Assembly (NCBI RefSeq): GCF_009711265.1
Contig: NZ_WMII01000002.1
Coordinates: forward strand, 1-64,000
From: Paracoccus shanxieyensis
GTDB lineage: Bacteria; Pseudomonadota; Alphaproteobacteria; Rhodobacterales; Rhodobacteraceae
Direction of reading: 5' to 3'
DNA length: 64,000 nucleotides
Both the position numbers and the translations under genes were made by a program. The notes below the pieces were generated by a model, which was not told the DNA's origin, made no database searches, and saw only the letters and a list, made by a program, of their open reading frames with translations. Shown piece after piece: positions 41,476-49,573 of this stretch. Each line of letters begins with the position of its first letter. Within the stretch, counting starts at the first letter, position 1.

Positions 41476-43434
41476 CTATTTCCGCGAGCGCGCCTTCATC
41501 TCATCGCGGGTCTTTTGCAGCCATGCGGCCACCCCGGCCAAGGCACTGCCCCCGGCCCCCAGCAGCGACTTCAGCTCGGTCTCGGCGGCTTCGCGGGTGG
41601 TCTGGGTCGCGTCGGGCATGGGTGGCAGGATATGGGCGTAATAGGTCTTGCCCAGCAGCCGGTGCAGCAGCCGCTCGCCGGGAAAGGGCTGGTTGCTGTT
41701 GATCGTGCGGGCCGCCTTGATCAGCGTGCGGATATCATATTGCACCGGGCTGATATCGGGCACCTGCTTGTGCAGCCCCAGCAGCGTATAGACGCCGATC
41801 CGAGCCGTGCGGATCGAGCTGTCCATGGTGAACACGATGTCATTGGCCGTCTCGACGAACTGGCCCATCAGCGCCAGATTGGTGCAGCCCTCGGGGACGA
41901 CATGCGGGCGGTCGCCCTTGGCGCGCGGCATGAACATCGAGGTGATATAGGGCATCAGCGCCAGCCGCACCTTGGTCTTGGCCACGACCGCCTCGACATC
42001 CGCGATGCCCAGATGATGGCAAAGCTCCTCAAGGATCTCGCGGCCGGTGCAGGCGGGCATGGGCTTGGCGACCTTGTTGCCGTCCTTGTCCATCAGCAGC
42101 GCATAGACCCACAGGACCAGCACATCGCCGGGCTGGTCGGGAAAATGCGGCTGGCGGTTGCAGGTCACGCTCATGACCCAGTTCGAGTCGGTGAAGGTGA
42201 TGATGCCGCCGGTCACCGTCTTGCCGGAAAACGGGTCGTTGACCGACAGCTCTTTCAGGCGCTCGACCAGCGGCGAGGCCGTGCAGGTCAGCGTGGCCGA
42301 TTCCCACATCGACTTGTCGACATCGCCATAGAATTTCTGCGGCTTGCCAAAGACCGGCGATTTCGCGGCCAGGTTCTGCCACAGCGCCCAGTCGCTGTCC
42401 GGACCGGGCTCTGAACGGCCTCGCTCCAGCACCGGCGCGTGGTCCATATCGCCGTAAGCCGTGCCCTCGGTCATTGATCCGGTCAGCGCAAAGACCACAT
42501 CCTTGGGATCGACGGCAATGCGCTCCTCGCGCCCGTCCACCTTGGCCAGAAGGCCCGTCACCGTGCGGCTGCCGGCATCGTCCAAGATCTCCAGATCATG
42601 AACGCGGGTTGCGAACTGCACCTGAACGCCCAGCGTCTTCAGATGCTGGACCAAGGGCTTCACGAAGGTGTCGTGCTGATTGTATTTCGGAAACACAAGG
42701 CAGGACATGTCCGCGAACCCGTCGATGGAATCCAGAAAGCGGTGCATGTACAGCTTCATTTCCAGCAGGCTCTGCCAGTTTTCAAAGGCGAACATCGACC
42801 GCCACAGGAACCAGAAATTAGACTGCAGGAAACCTTCGCTGAAGTAATCCTCGATGGTCAGGTCATCCAGATCCTCCTTGCGCTTCAACAGCAGCCGGAT
42901 CAGTTCCCATTGCTGCGATTTGCTGAGGCCGAAGGTCGAGAAATCCTTGATCTCGCCCTGATTGTGCATCAGTCGGGCCTTGGACCAGTTCGGGTCGGTG
43001 TCGTTGACCAGCCGGTATTCGTCCAGCACGCTGTAGCCCTTGGGCAGTTCCAGTGCCTGCACATCCTGAAACATGTCCCACAGATTGTCGTAGTTGAAAT
43101 TCATCTCGCGCCCGCCGCGGATGATATAGCCGTCCTCGGGGTTTCCGGCCCCGTCCAGCGACCCGCCGGTCACATCCAGCGCGTCCAGAATGGTGATGTC
43201 GGATCCCTTCATGCCGCCGTCGCGGATCAGGTAGAAGGCCGCCGCCAGACCGGCGATGCCGCTGCCGATGATCCACGCCTTGCGCCCCTCGACCTGATTG
43301 CCGGGATAGGGGCGGTTGCGCATATAGGCGCCCATCATATCGGGCAAGGGCAAGGTGTTGGCCGGTCGGTTGGACCAATAGCCTGCGGTGGCGTCATTCT
43401 CGACATTGAATGTCTTGGGGGGATCGGCGCTCAT
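41476..43434 (-). CDS. ohyA: oleate hydratase (myosin-cross-reactive antigen family)
   Basis: This 652-residue FAD-containing hydratase adds water to the cis-9 double bond of oleate, giving 10-hydroxystearate, and may detoxify or salvage unsaturated fatty acids. The dinucleotide motif [13 protein letters not shown], the [16 protein letters not shown] block with a catalytic-region Glu, [12 protein letters not shown], and [11 protein letters not shown] are typical. The ATG at 43434 follows AGGAG; the extra upstream frame shows no similarity. It stands alone on the minus strand, convergent with the glycan island and divergent from the aminotransferase gene. Confidence 0.9.
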   Translation of the reverse strand: MSADPPKTFNVENDATAGYWSNRPANTLPLPDMMGAYMRNRPYPGNQVEGRKAWIIGSGIAGLAAAFYLIRDGGMKGSDITILDALDVTGGSLDGAGNPEDGYIIRGGREMNFNYDNLWDMFQDVQALELPKGYSVLDEYRLVNDTDPNWSKARLMHNQGEIKDFSTFGLSKSQQWELIRLLLKRKEDLDDLTIEDYFSEGFLQSNFWFLWRSMFAFENWQSLLEMKLYMHRFLDSIDGFADMSCLVFPKYNQHDTFVKPLVQHLKTLGVQVQFATRVHDLEILDDAGSRTVTGLLAKVDGREERIAVDPKDVVFALTGSMTEGTAYGDMDHAPVLERGRSEPGPDSDWALWQNLAAKSPVFGKPQKFYGDVDKSMWESATLTCTASPLVERLKELSVNDPFSGKTVTGGIITFTDSNWVMSVTCNRQPHFPDQPGDVLVLWVYALLMDKDGNKVAKPMPACTGREILEELCHHLGIADVEAVVAKTKVRLALMPYITSMFMPRAKGDRPHVVPEGCTNLALMGQFVETANDIVFTMDSSIRTARIGVYTLLGLHKQVPDISPVQYDIRTLIKAARTINSNQPFPGERLLHRLLGKTYYAHILPPMPDATQTTREAAETELKSLLGAGGSALAGVAAWLQKTRDEMKARSRK

Positions 43435-43696
43435 GCTAGGTCTCCTGTCTGATCTGTTTCGACGCGGAAGATGTCGCAGCTTTACGGTCATGGGCGCAGC
43501 GGCCCACCTGAATTCCGTGCCGCCTGAAAGCTTGCAAAGAAAAGCCATTGCTTTCAAGCGCTGAGGCCAGCCTCACGATCAATTGCCCGATGCGCCCACG
43601 CCACGCAGCCCCTTGGATCGCGGCGCTTGGCTGCCGCGTCAACGGGCGCTCCACCCCACTTGCACCCCAGCCGGATTTGCGCTTCTGCTAGGCGCC

Positions 43697-44818
43697 ATGA
43701 CCAGATTACGCTTCGCCCCGATCCCCGCCACATTGCCCGCGACCGTGCCCTTTACCGGCCCCGAGGCGCTTGAACGCCAGCGCGGCACCCCCTTCGTGGC
43801 CCGGCTGGGCGCCAATGAAAACGGCTTCGGCCCGTCGCCTCACGCGGTCGAGGCCATGATGCGCGCCGCGCCCGAGATCTGGAAATACGCCGATCCCGAC
43901 AGCCATGACCTGCGCCACGCGCTGGCCGCGCATCACGGCGTCGCGCCGGACAACATCATGATCGGCGAAGGCATCGACGGTCTGCTGGGCCTTCTGGTGC
44001 GCCTGACGCTGGCGCCCGGCGAAACCGTGGTCACCTCGGACGGCGCCTATCCGACCTTCAACTATCACGTCGCAGGCTTTGGCGGGCTCTTGCACAAGGT
44101 GCCCTATCGCGACGATGCCGAAGACCCCGAGGCGCTGGTCGCCGCCGCCCGCGAAAACTTCGCGCGGCTGGTCTATCTGGCCAATCCCGACAACCCGATG
44201 GGAAGCTGGCATCCGGCCCCGCGCATCACGGCGATGCTGGACCAGATGCCGCAGGGCTCGCTTCTGGTGCTGGACGAGGCCTATGCCGAATTCGCCCCGG
44301 ATGAGGCCATTCCCCAGATCGACCCGCAGGATGACCGGGTGATCCGCTTCCGCACCTTCTCCAAGGCCTATGGCATGGCGGGCGCAAGGGTGGGCTATGC
44401 CATCGGCCCTTCGGAACTCATCGCGGGTTTCGACCGCATCCGGAACCATTTCGGCATGAACCGCATGGCGCAGATCGGCGCGCTGGCGGCACTGCAGGAT
44501 CACGAATGGCTGACCGAAACCCGCCGTCAGGTCGCGGCGTCGCGGGACCGAATCGCGGATATTGCCCGCGCGAATGGCATGACCGCCCTGCCATCCGCCA
44601 CCAATTTCGTCGCGGTGGATTGCGGCGCGGATGGCGCCTTTGCCCGCCGCCTGCTGGCGGAACTGGCGGTGCTGGGCATTTTCGCCCGGATGCCCGCCGT
44701 CGCCCCGATGGACCGCTGCATCCGTATCTCCTGCGGACCCGCGCGCGACCTCGACGCCTTTGCCGAGGCACTGCCGACAGCCTTGCAGCGCGCGCAAGAC
44801 GCCTCGCGCGACGCCTGA
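43697..44818 (+). CDS. HisC-like class I/II aminotransferase
   Basis: This 373-residue fold-type I PLP aminotransferase is close to histidinol-phosphate/aromatic aminotransferases. Lys223 in FRTFSKAYGMAG binds PLP; LANPDNPMGSW and LDEAYAEFAP supply the Asn, Asp and Tyr contacts; the late RISCGP holds the substrate carboxylate. Without other his or aromatic genes nearby the substrate is open (histidinol phosphate, phenylalanine/tyrosine or another amino acid). The ATG at 43697 is chosen by similarity; the ribosome-binding site is weak. It converges on the Lrp gene. Confidence 0.85.
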   Translation: MTRLRFAPIPATLPATVPFTGPEALERQRGTPFVARLGANENGFGPSPHAVEAMMRAAPEIWKYADPDSHDLRHALAAHHGVAPDNIMIGEGIDGLLGLLVRLTLAPGETVVTSDGAYPTFNYHVAGFGGLLHKVPYRDDAEDPEALVAAARENFARLVYLANPDNPMGSWHPAPRITAMLDQMPQGSLLVLDEAYAEFAPDEAIPQIDPQDDRVIRFRTFSKAYGMAGARVGYAIGPSELIAGFDRIRNHFGMNRMAQIGALAALQDHEWLTETRRQVAASRDRIADIARANGMTALPSATNFVAVDCGADGAFARRLLAELAVLGIFARMPAVAPMDRCIRISCGPARDLDAFAEALPTALQRAQDASRDA

Positions 44819-44820
44819 GG

Positions 44821-44842
44821 TTTCTTCGTTCTTCAAATACTC
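44821..44842 (-). repeat. GRGTATTT intergenic box, copy 1
   Basis: Read on the minus strand this is GAGTATTTGAAGAACGAAG plus three more purines. It lies 3 bases after the stop of the HisC-like gene, between convergent genes. Related boxes are at 49487-49508, 52168-52189, 52199-52220 (minus) and 55530-55551. Confidence 0.6.
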
Positions 44843-44866
44843 ATGCGGCCGCGCCACCCGGCGCGG

Positions 44867-45349
44867 TCAGCTCAGCGGCAGCGCGGTGGTCGCCTTCAGC
44901 TCTTCCATGGACAGAAGCGCGGTGACGTTGTGGATCTTCACCTCTGAAATCAGCGCCTGATAGAACCGGTCATAGGCGCGCGCATTCCGCACCCGCACCT
45001 TCAGGATGTAATCGATGTCGCCCGCCAGCCTGTGCGCCTCGATCACCTCGGGACGGGCACGCACGGCGGCCAGAAAGCGCTTGGCCCAGTCGGGGTCATG
45101 TTCGCTGGTGCGGATCAGCACGAAGAAACAGGCGTCCAGCCCCAGCGCATCGGGATCCAGCAGCGCCACCTGACCCCGGATCACGCCTGCCTCGCGCAAT
45201 TTACGAATCCGGTTCCAGACCGGGGTCTTCGACGCCCCCACACGGGCAGCGATATCGTCCAGCGACAGCGTGGCGTCGTCCTGCAGCAGGGAAAGGATTT
45301 TGCGATCTGTCTCGTCCAACCGGGCCGGTGTTTGTCTGTCATCGCTCAT
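44867..45349 (-). CDS. Lrp/AsnC family transcriptional regulator
   Basis: This 160-residue protein has an N-terminal helix-turn-helix (LSLDDIAARVGASKTPVWNRI) and a C-terminal RAM/AsnC ligand-binding domain (from about 65, with RPEVIEAHRLAGDIDYILKVRV). The ATG at 45349 has AAGGA upstream; an earlier in-frame ATG would add 8 residues. It is divergent from the sulfite reduction operon across a 124-bp AT-rich region, an arrangement suggesting it controls cysIH in response to a sulfur amino acid. Confidence 0.9.
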   Translation of the reverse strand: MSDDRQTPARLDETDRKILSLLQDDATLSLDDIAARVGASKTPVWNRIRKLREAGVIRGQVALLDPDALGLDACFFVLIRTSEHDPDWAKRFLAAVRARPEVIEAHRLAGDIDYILKVRVRNARAYDRFYQALISEVKIHNVTALLSMEELKATTALPLS

Positions 45350-45473
45350 CGCGAAACCTGTTCCTTTTTCCACGCGCTAACTGCGGAACCTGTTTCTTAT
45401 TTTTCTGCCCCACTCGTCAATATGCAGGACAATTTTCTATATAGAGAGAACCCAAACCGAAAGGCAAAAGGCG

Positions 45474-45815
45474 ATGTCCAAGACCTTCACCCCCACCGCT
45501 GCAAGACCCGGCGTCATCACTGCGAATGATCTGCGAATGGGCCATTGCGTGTGGATGCGTGACGGCGCATGGACCGCCGACCCGCGCGAGGCCGAGCTCT
45601 TCGAGGATGAGGCGATTGCCGATCTGGCGATGCTCGACGCCATGTCGCAGGCGGGCATCGTCGTCGATCCCTATCTGGCCGAGGCCAAGCGCGGTGCAGA
45701 TGGCCGCCCCGAACCCACCCATTTCCGCGAGGCGTTCCGCCGTCGCGGCCCCTCCAACTACTTCCATGGCAAGCAAGCCGAATTCGGATCCGAAATCGAG
45801 GCCAGCAATGTTTGA
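45474..45815 (+). CDS. DUF2849 protein, sulfite-reductase associated
   Basis: This 113-residue cytosolic protein of the DUF2849 family is regularly encoded just ahead of cysI in alphaproteobacteria. Segments GVITANDLRMGHCVWMRDG and EDEAIADLAMLDAMSQAG are typical. The function is not established; the tight link points to an accessory role for sulfite reductase. A possible -10 TATATA lies at 45438-45443. The stop overlaps the cysI start by 8 bp. Confidence 0.82.
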   Translation: MSKTFTPTAARPGVITANDLRMGHCVWMRDGAWTADPREAELFEDEAIADLAMLDAMSQAGIVVDPYLAEAKRGADGRPEPTHFREAFRRRGPSNYFHGKQAEFGSEIEASNV

Positions 45816-47463
45816 CGCCCGCCCGCAACATAACGAATACCTGCGCCACCGTTCGGCCCAGTTCCGCCAGCAGGTGCAGCGCCGCCTTGACGGCTCGCTG
45901 ACCGAGGCCGAATTCAAACCGCTGCGGCTGATGAACGGCGTCTATCTGCAACTTCACGCCTATATGCTGCGCGTGGCCATTCCCTATGGCACGATCAGCC
46001 CCGACCAGATGCGCACGCTGGCTTTGCTCGCGCGCAAATGGGACAAGGGGTATGGCCATTGGACCACGCGTCAGAACATCCAGTATAACTGGCCGACGCT
46101 GGTCGATATCCCGGACATGCTGGATGCGCTGGCCGAAGTCGGGCTGCATGCCATCCAGACCTCGGGCAACACCATCCGCAACGTCACGACCGACGCCTAT
46201 GCCGGCGCTGCGGCCGATGAGGTCGCCGATCCGCGCCCCTATGGCGAACTTATCCGGCAATGGTCCACCGATCATGCGGAATACCAGTTCCTGCCGCGCA
46301 AGTTCAAAATCGCCATCACGGGGTCCGAAAAGGACCGCGCAGTGATTGCCGCCCATGACATCGGCCTGCGCCTCAAGCGCAACGACAAGGGCGAAATCGG
46401 CTATCAGGTCTGGATCGGCGGCGGCCTTGGCCGCACGCCCATGATCGGTCAGGTGGTGCGGGAATTCCTGCCCGAAGCCGACCTGCTGCCCTATATCGAG
46501 GCGATCATCGCGGTCTATAACCTCTCGGGCCGTCGCGACAACAAATACAAGGCCCGCATCAAGATCACCGTCGCCGAGCGCGGCCTTGACGTGATGCGCG
46601 AGGAAATCGAGGCCGAGTTCCTGAACCGCCGCGAAGTCTTCTCGGGCGTCGATCAGGATTATCTGGCCGCGCTGAAAGCCATGTTCGCCGCCCCCGATTT
46701 CCGCAATGCGGACGACGGCGACTATGAGGCGCAGCGCGCTGCGAACCCGGCTTTCCGCAGCTGGACCGACACCAATTTCATGCCCCACAAGGCGCCCGGC
46801 TATGCCAGCGTCAAGATCAGCTTCAAGGCACCGGGCCAGACGCCGGGCGATGCCTCGGCCGAACAGATGGACCTGCTGGCCGATCTGGCCGAGCGTTACG
46901 GCCATCATGATCTGCGCATCAGCCACGATCAGAACGTGGTCATGCCGCATGTCCACAAATCGGACCTGTTCGCGCTGTATCAGGACCTGAAAGCCGCGGG
47001 GCTGGCCACCGCCAATGCCGGGTTGATTTCGGACATCGTGGCTTGCCCCGGCATGGATTACTGCGCGCTGGCCACCGCGCGCTCGATCCCGATTGCCGAA
47101 GAAATCGCCGCGCATTTCCGGGCCCGCGACATCGAAAGCGAGATCGGCAAGATCGACATCCGCATCTCGGGCTGCATCAATGCCTGCGGTCATCACCATC
47201 TGGGCCATATCGGCATTCTGGGGCTGGATCGCGCCGGGGTCGAAAACTACCAGATCACGCTGGGCGGCGACGGCTACGACATTCCCGCCGTGGGCCAGAA
47301 GCCCGGCGCGGGTTTCGGGGCCGAGGATGTCGTGGCGGCCGTGGACCGCATCATCAACACCTATCTTGAGGTGCGCGAGTCCGAAGAAGAGCGTTTCATC
47401 GACGCTTACCGCCGCGTGGGGATGGCTCCGTTCAAGGCGGCGCTGTATCCGGCCCATGCTTGA
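45808..47463 (+). CDS. cysI: siroheme sulfite/nitrite reductase hemoprotein
   Basis: This 551-residue reductase carries out the six-electron reduction of sulfite to sulfide (or, in close relatives, nitrite to ammonia). Four cysteines that hold the coupled [4Fe-4S]-siroheme are conserved: Cys413 and Cys419 (CPGMDYC) and Cys456 and Cys460 (CINAC). Two ferrite-type repeats are visible, with KWDKGYGHWTTRQNIQ in the first. Placement with APS reductase favours sulfite as substrate. No flavoprotein CysJ is present; the nearby ferredoxin-NADP reductase may supply electrons through ferredoxin. The ATG at 45808 lies inside the DUF2849 gene. Confidence 0.92.
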   Translation: MFDARPQHNEYLRHRSAQFRQQVQRRLDGSLTEAEFKPLRLMNGVYLQLHAYMLRVAIPYGTISPDQMRTLALLARKWDKGYGHWTTRQNIQYNWPTLVDIPDMLDALAEVGLHAIQTSGNTIRNVTTDAYAGAAADEVADPRPYGELIRQWSTDHAEYQFLPRKFKIAITGSEKDRAVIAAHDIGLRLKRNDKGEIGYQVWIGGGLGRTPMIGQVVREFLPEADLLPYIEAIIAVYNLSGRRDNKYKARIKITVAERGLDVMREEIEAEFLNRREVFSGVDQDYLAALKAMFAAPDFRNADDGDYEAQRAANPAFRSWTDTNFMPHKAPGYASVKISFKAPGQTPGDASAEQMDLLADLAERYGHHDLRISHDQNVVMPHVHKSDLFALYQDLKAAGLATANAGLISDIVACPGMDYCALATARSIPIAEEIAAHFRARDIESEIGKIDIRISGCINACGHHHLGHIGILGLDRAGVENYQITLGGDGYDIPAVGQKPGAGFGAEDVVAAVDRIINTYLEVRESEEERFIDAYRRVGMAPFKAALYPAHA

Positions 47464-48187
47464 TGACACGCTGGATGCGCGCGCTGCGCGGCTGAATGAT
47501 CGCTATAAGCATCATGCCGCGACCGAGGTGCTGCGCCGCGCCCTGAAGGATCCCGATCTGGGATCGACGACGCTGGTGTCGTCCTTCGGCTCGGAATCGG
47601 TGGTGCTTTTGCACATGGTCTCGGTCGTGGCGCCGGGCACGCCGGTTCTGTTCATCGACACCATGATGCTGTTTCAGGAGACGCTGGATTATCAGCTTGA
47701 GGTCACGCAGAAGCTGGGCCTGACCGATGTGCGGGTGATCCGCGCCACGGAACGCGAAGTGGCGCTGAACGACCCGGACGGCACGCTGCATCAGTTCAGC
47801 ACCGATGCCTGCTGCGATTTCCGCAAGACGATCCCGCTGGAGCGCGAGTTGTCGAAATTCGACGCGTGGATCACCGGGCGCAAGCGCTTTCAGGGCGGCG
47901 AGCGGCAGGAGTTGCAATTCTTCGAATCCGAGGCGCCCTCGCGTCTGCGCATCAACCCGCTGGCGCATTGGCGGCGCGAGGATGTGCAGGAATATATGGC
48001 GGAAAACAATCTGCCGCGTCACCCTCTGGTCGCCAAGGGCTATGCCTCGATCGGCTGTGCGCCCTGCACCTCGCCCATCAAGCCGGGCGAGGATCCCCGG
48101 GCGGGCCGCTGGCGCGGCCAGTCCAAGACCGAATGCGGCATCCATTTCATCGGCGGCAAGATGGTCCGCGCAGGAGCAGGTTCATGA
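47456..48187 (+). CDS. cysH: adenylyl-sulfate (APS) reductase
   Basis: This 243-residue thiol-dependent reductase converts adenylyl sulfate to sulfite. It has the PP-loop-like SSFGSESVVLLHM, the iron-sulfur cysteines Cys119-Cys120 and Cys201/Cys204 (CC...CAPC), and the C-terminal catalytic TECGIH (Cys227). The extra cysteine pairs mark it as the APS-using, [4Fe-4S] type rather than the PAPS enzyme of enteric bacteria, so no APS kinase is needed. It overlaps the cysI stop by 8 bp and DUF934 by 4 bp. Confidence 0.93.
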   Translation: MLDDTLDARAARLNDRYKHHAATEVLRRALKDPDLGSTTLVSSFGSESVVLLHMVSVVAPGTPVLFIDTMMLFQETLDYQLEVTQKLGLTDVRVIRATEREVALNDPDGTLHQFSTDACCDFRKTIPLERELSKFDAWITGRKRFQGGERQELQFFESEAPSRLRINPLAHWRREDVQEYMAENNLPRHPLVAKGYASIGCAPCTSPIKPGEDPRAGRWRGQSKTECGIHFIGGKMVRAGAGS

Positions 48188-48555
48188 GCGATTTCTTCAT
48201 CGTCCGCGACGACGGCTTTCACCCCGATGACGGGGCCGAGCCCATCGTTCTGGCCCCCGATACCGACCCCGCGACGCTGGCCGACCATCTGGACCAGCCG
48301 CTGATCGCCGTGGATTTTCCCGCCTTCAGCGACGGGCGGGGCTTTACGCTGGCCCGGCTTTTGCGCGAGAAGGGATTCTCGGGTCGCCTGCGTGCCGTGG
48401 GCAGCCTGATCGCCGATCAATACGCCATGGCGCGTCGGGTGGGCTTTGACGAAGTCCGCATCTCGGCCGCACTAGCCGCCCGCCAGCCACAGGATCAGTG
48501 GCTTTATCGTGCCGACTGGCAGGAATGGGACCACCGTTCGCGCCTTGCCGGATGA
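48184..48555 (+). CDS. DUF934 protein, sulfite-reductase associated
   Basis: This 123-residue DUF934 protein is nearly always encoded beside cysI/cysH in proteobacteria. Core segments are DFPAFSDGRGFTLARLLREKGFSGRLRAVG and the C-terminal WLYRADWQEWDHR, listed here in part. Its role is not proven; an auxiliary function in sulfite reduction is inferred from constant linkage. It starts inside the cysH stop. Confidence 0.85.
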   Translation: MSDFFIVRDDGFHPDDGAEPIVLAPDTDPATLADHLDQPLIAVDFPAFSDGRGFTLARLLREKGFSGRLRAVGSLIADQYAMARRVGFDEVRISAALAARQPQDQWLYRADWQEWDHRSRLAG

Positions 48556-48608
48556 TGCCGGGGTTTTCCCCAGCGCCTTTGTGACCTAGAAAGACCGGGA
48601 TTTATCAT

Positions 48609-49448
48609 ATGACCCTGGACGTGCCCGTGGCCGATACTGCCGCCAAACCCGCAAAGACCATGCCCGATGCCCAGACCGTCACCTCGGTCAAGCATTGGTC
48701 GGATACGCTGTTTTCGTTCCGCGTGACGCGGCCTGCATCGCTGCGGTTCCGGTCGGGCGAGTTCGTGATGATCGGCCTGCCCGGCGATAACGGCAAACCG
48801 ATCCTGCGCGCCTATTCCATCGCCTCGCCCAACTGGGACGAGGAGTTGGAATTCTATTCGATCAAGGTGCCGGACGGGCCGCTGACCTCGAAGCTGCAAA
48901 AAATCCAGCCGGGCGATGAGATCATCCTGCGCCCCAAACCCGTCGGCACGCTGGTGCTGGACGCGCTGCTGCCCGGCAAGCGCATGTGGTTTCTGGCCAC
49001 CGGCACCGGCCTTGCGCCCTTCGCCTCGCTGATGCGCGACCCCGAGCTTTACGAGCGCTATGAGCAGGTGATCATGATGCATACCTGCCGCACCGCCGAA
49101 GAGCTGACCTATGGTCGCGAACTGGTCGAGAACCTGCGCCACGATCCGCTGCTGGGCGAGATCTATGGCGAAAGCTTCGCCGAGCGGCTGCTGTATTATC
49201 CCACCACCACCCGCGAAGAATCGCCGCTGATGGGCCGGATCACCGATAACATGACCTCGGGCAAGGTGTTTGCCGATCTGAGCCTGCCGCCGATGGATGT
49301 CGCCACGGATCGTGCGATGATCTGCGGCAGTCTGGCCTTTAACACGGATGTGAAGGCGGTGCTGGAAGGCTTTGGTCTGGAAGAGGGCGCAAACAGCGAT
49401 CCCAAGCAGTTCGTGGTCGAAAAAGCGTTCGTCGGCGACGGTGTCTGA
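48609..49448 (+). CDS. fpr: ferredoxin-NADP reductase
   Basis: This 279-residue FAD enzyme of the bacterial FPR type exchanges electrons between NADPH and ferredoxin or flavodoxin. RAYSIASPNWDEELEFYSIKV contains the FAD-binding RxYS, FLATGTGLAPFASLMRD is the NADP pyrophosphate loop, and AMICGSLAFNTDVKAVLE is the NADP-ribose/nicotinamide region. It lies 53 bp after the sulfite reduction operon and could feed CysI, which lacks its own flavoprotein partner here, and also oxidative stress defence. Confidence 0.92.
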   Translation: MTLDVPVADTAAKPAKTMPDAQTVTSVKHWSDTLFSFRVTRPASLRFRSGEFVMIGLPGDNGKPILRAYSIASPNWDEELEFYSIKVPDGPLTSKLQKIQPGDEIILRPKPVGTLVLDALLPGKRMWFLATGTGLAPFASLMRDPELYERYEQVIMMHTCRTAEELTYGRELVENLRHDPLLGEIYGESFAERLLYYPTTTREESPLMGRITDNMTSGKVFADLSLPPMDVATDRAMICGSLAFNTDVKAVLEGFGLEEGANSDPKQFVVEKAFVGDGV

Positions 49449-49456
49449 TGCCGCGA

Positions 49457-49508
49457 CCGGGGGTTTCACACCCCCGGACCCCCGTGGAGTATTTTCAGAA
49501 CGAAGAAG
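49457..49508 (+). terminator. terminator hairpin plus GRGTATTT box, copy 2
   Basis: CCGGGGG (49457-49463) and CCCCCGG (49471-49477) form a 7-bp stem with a 7-base loop just after fpr. Nine bases on begins GAGTATTTTCAGAACGAAG (49487 onwards), a copy of the recurrent intergenic box. The combination precedes topA by 65 bp. Confidence 0.6.
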
Positions 49509-49573
49509 GGCAGCGTTGACAGTTCGTTGAGGGATGCCCATTTTCTCGGGCCGAATCATCTGAAGGAATTTTC

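Noticed and set aside
45808..47463. Assimilatory nitrite reductase
   Set aside because: The siroheme domain alone cannot separate the two, but linkage to APS reductase and the DUF934/DUF2849 genes favours sulfite.
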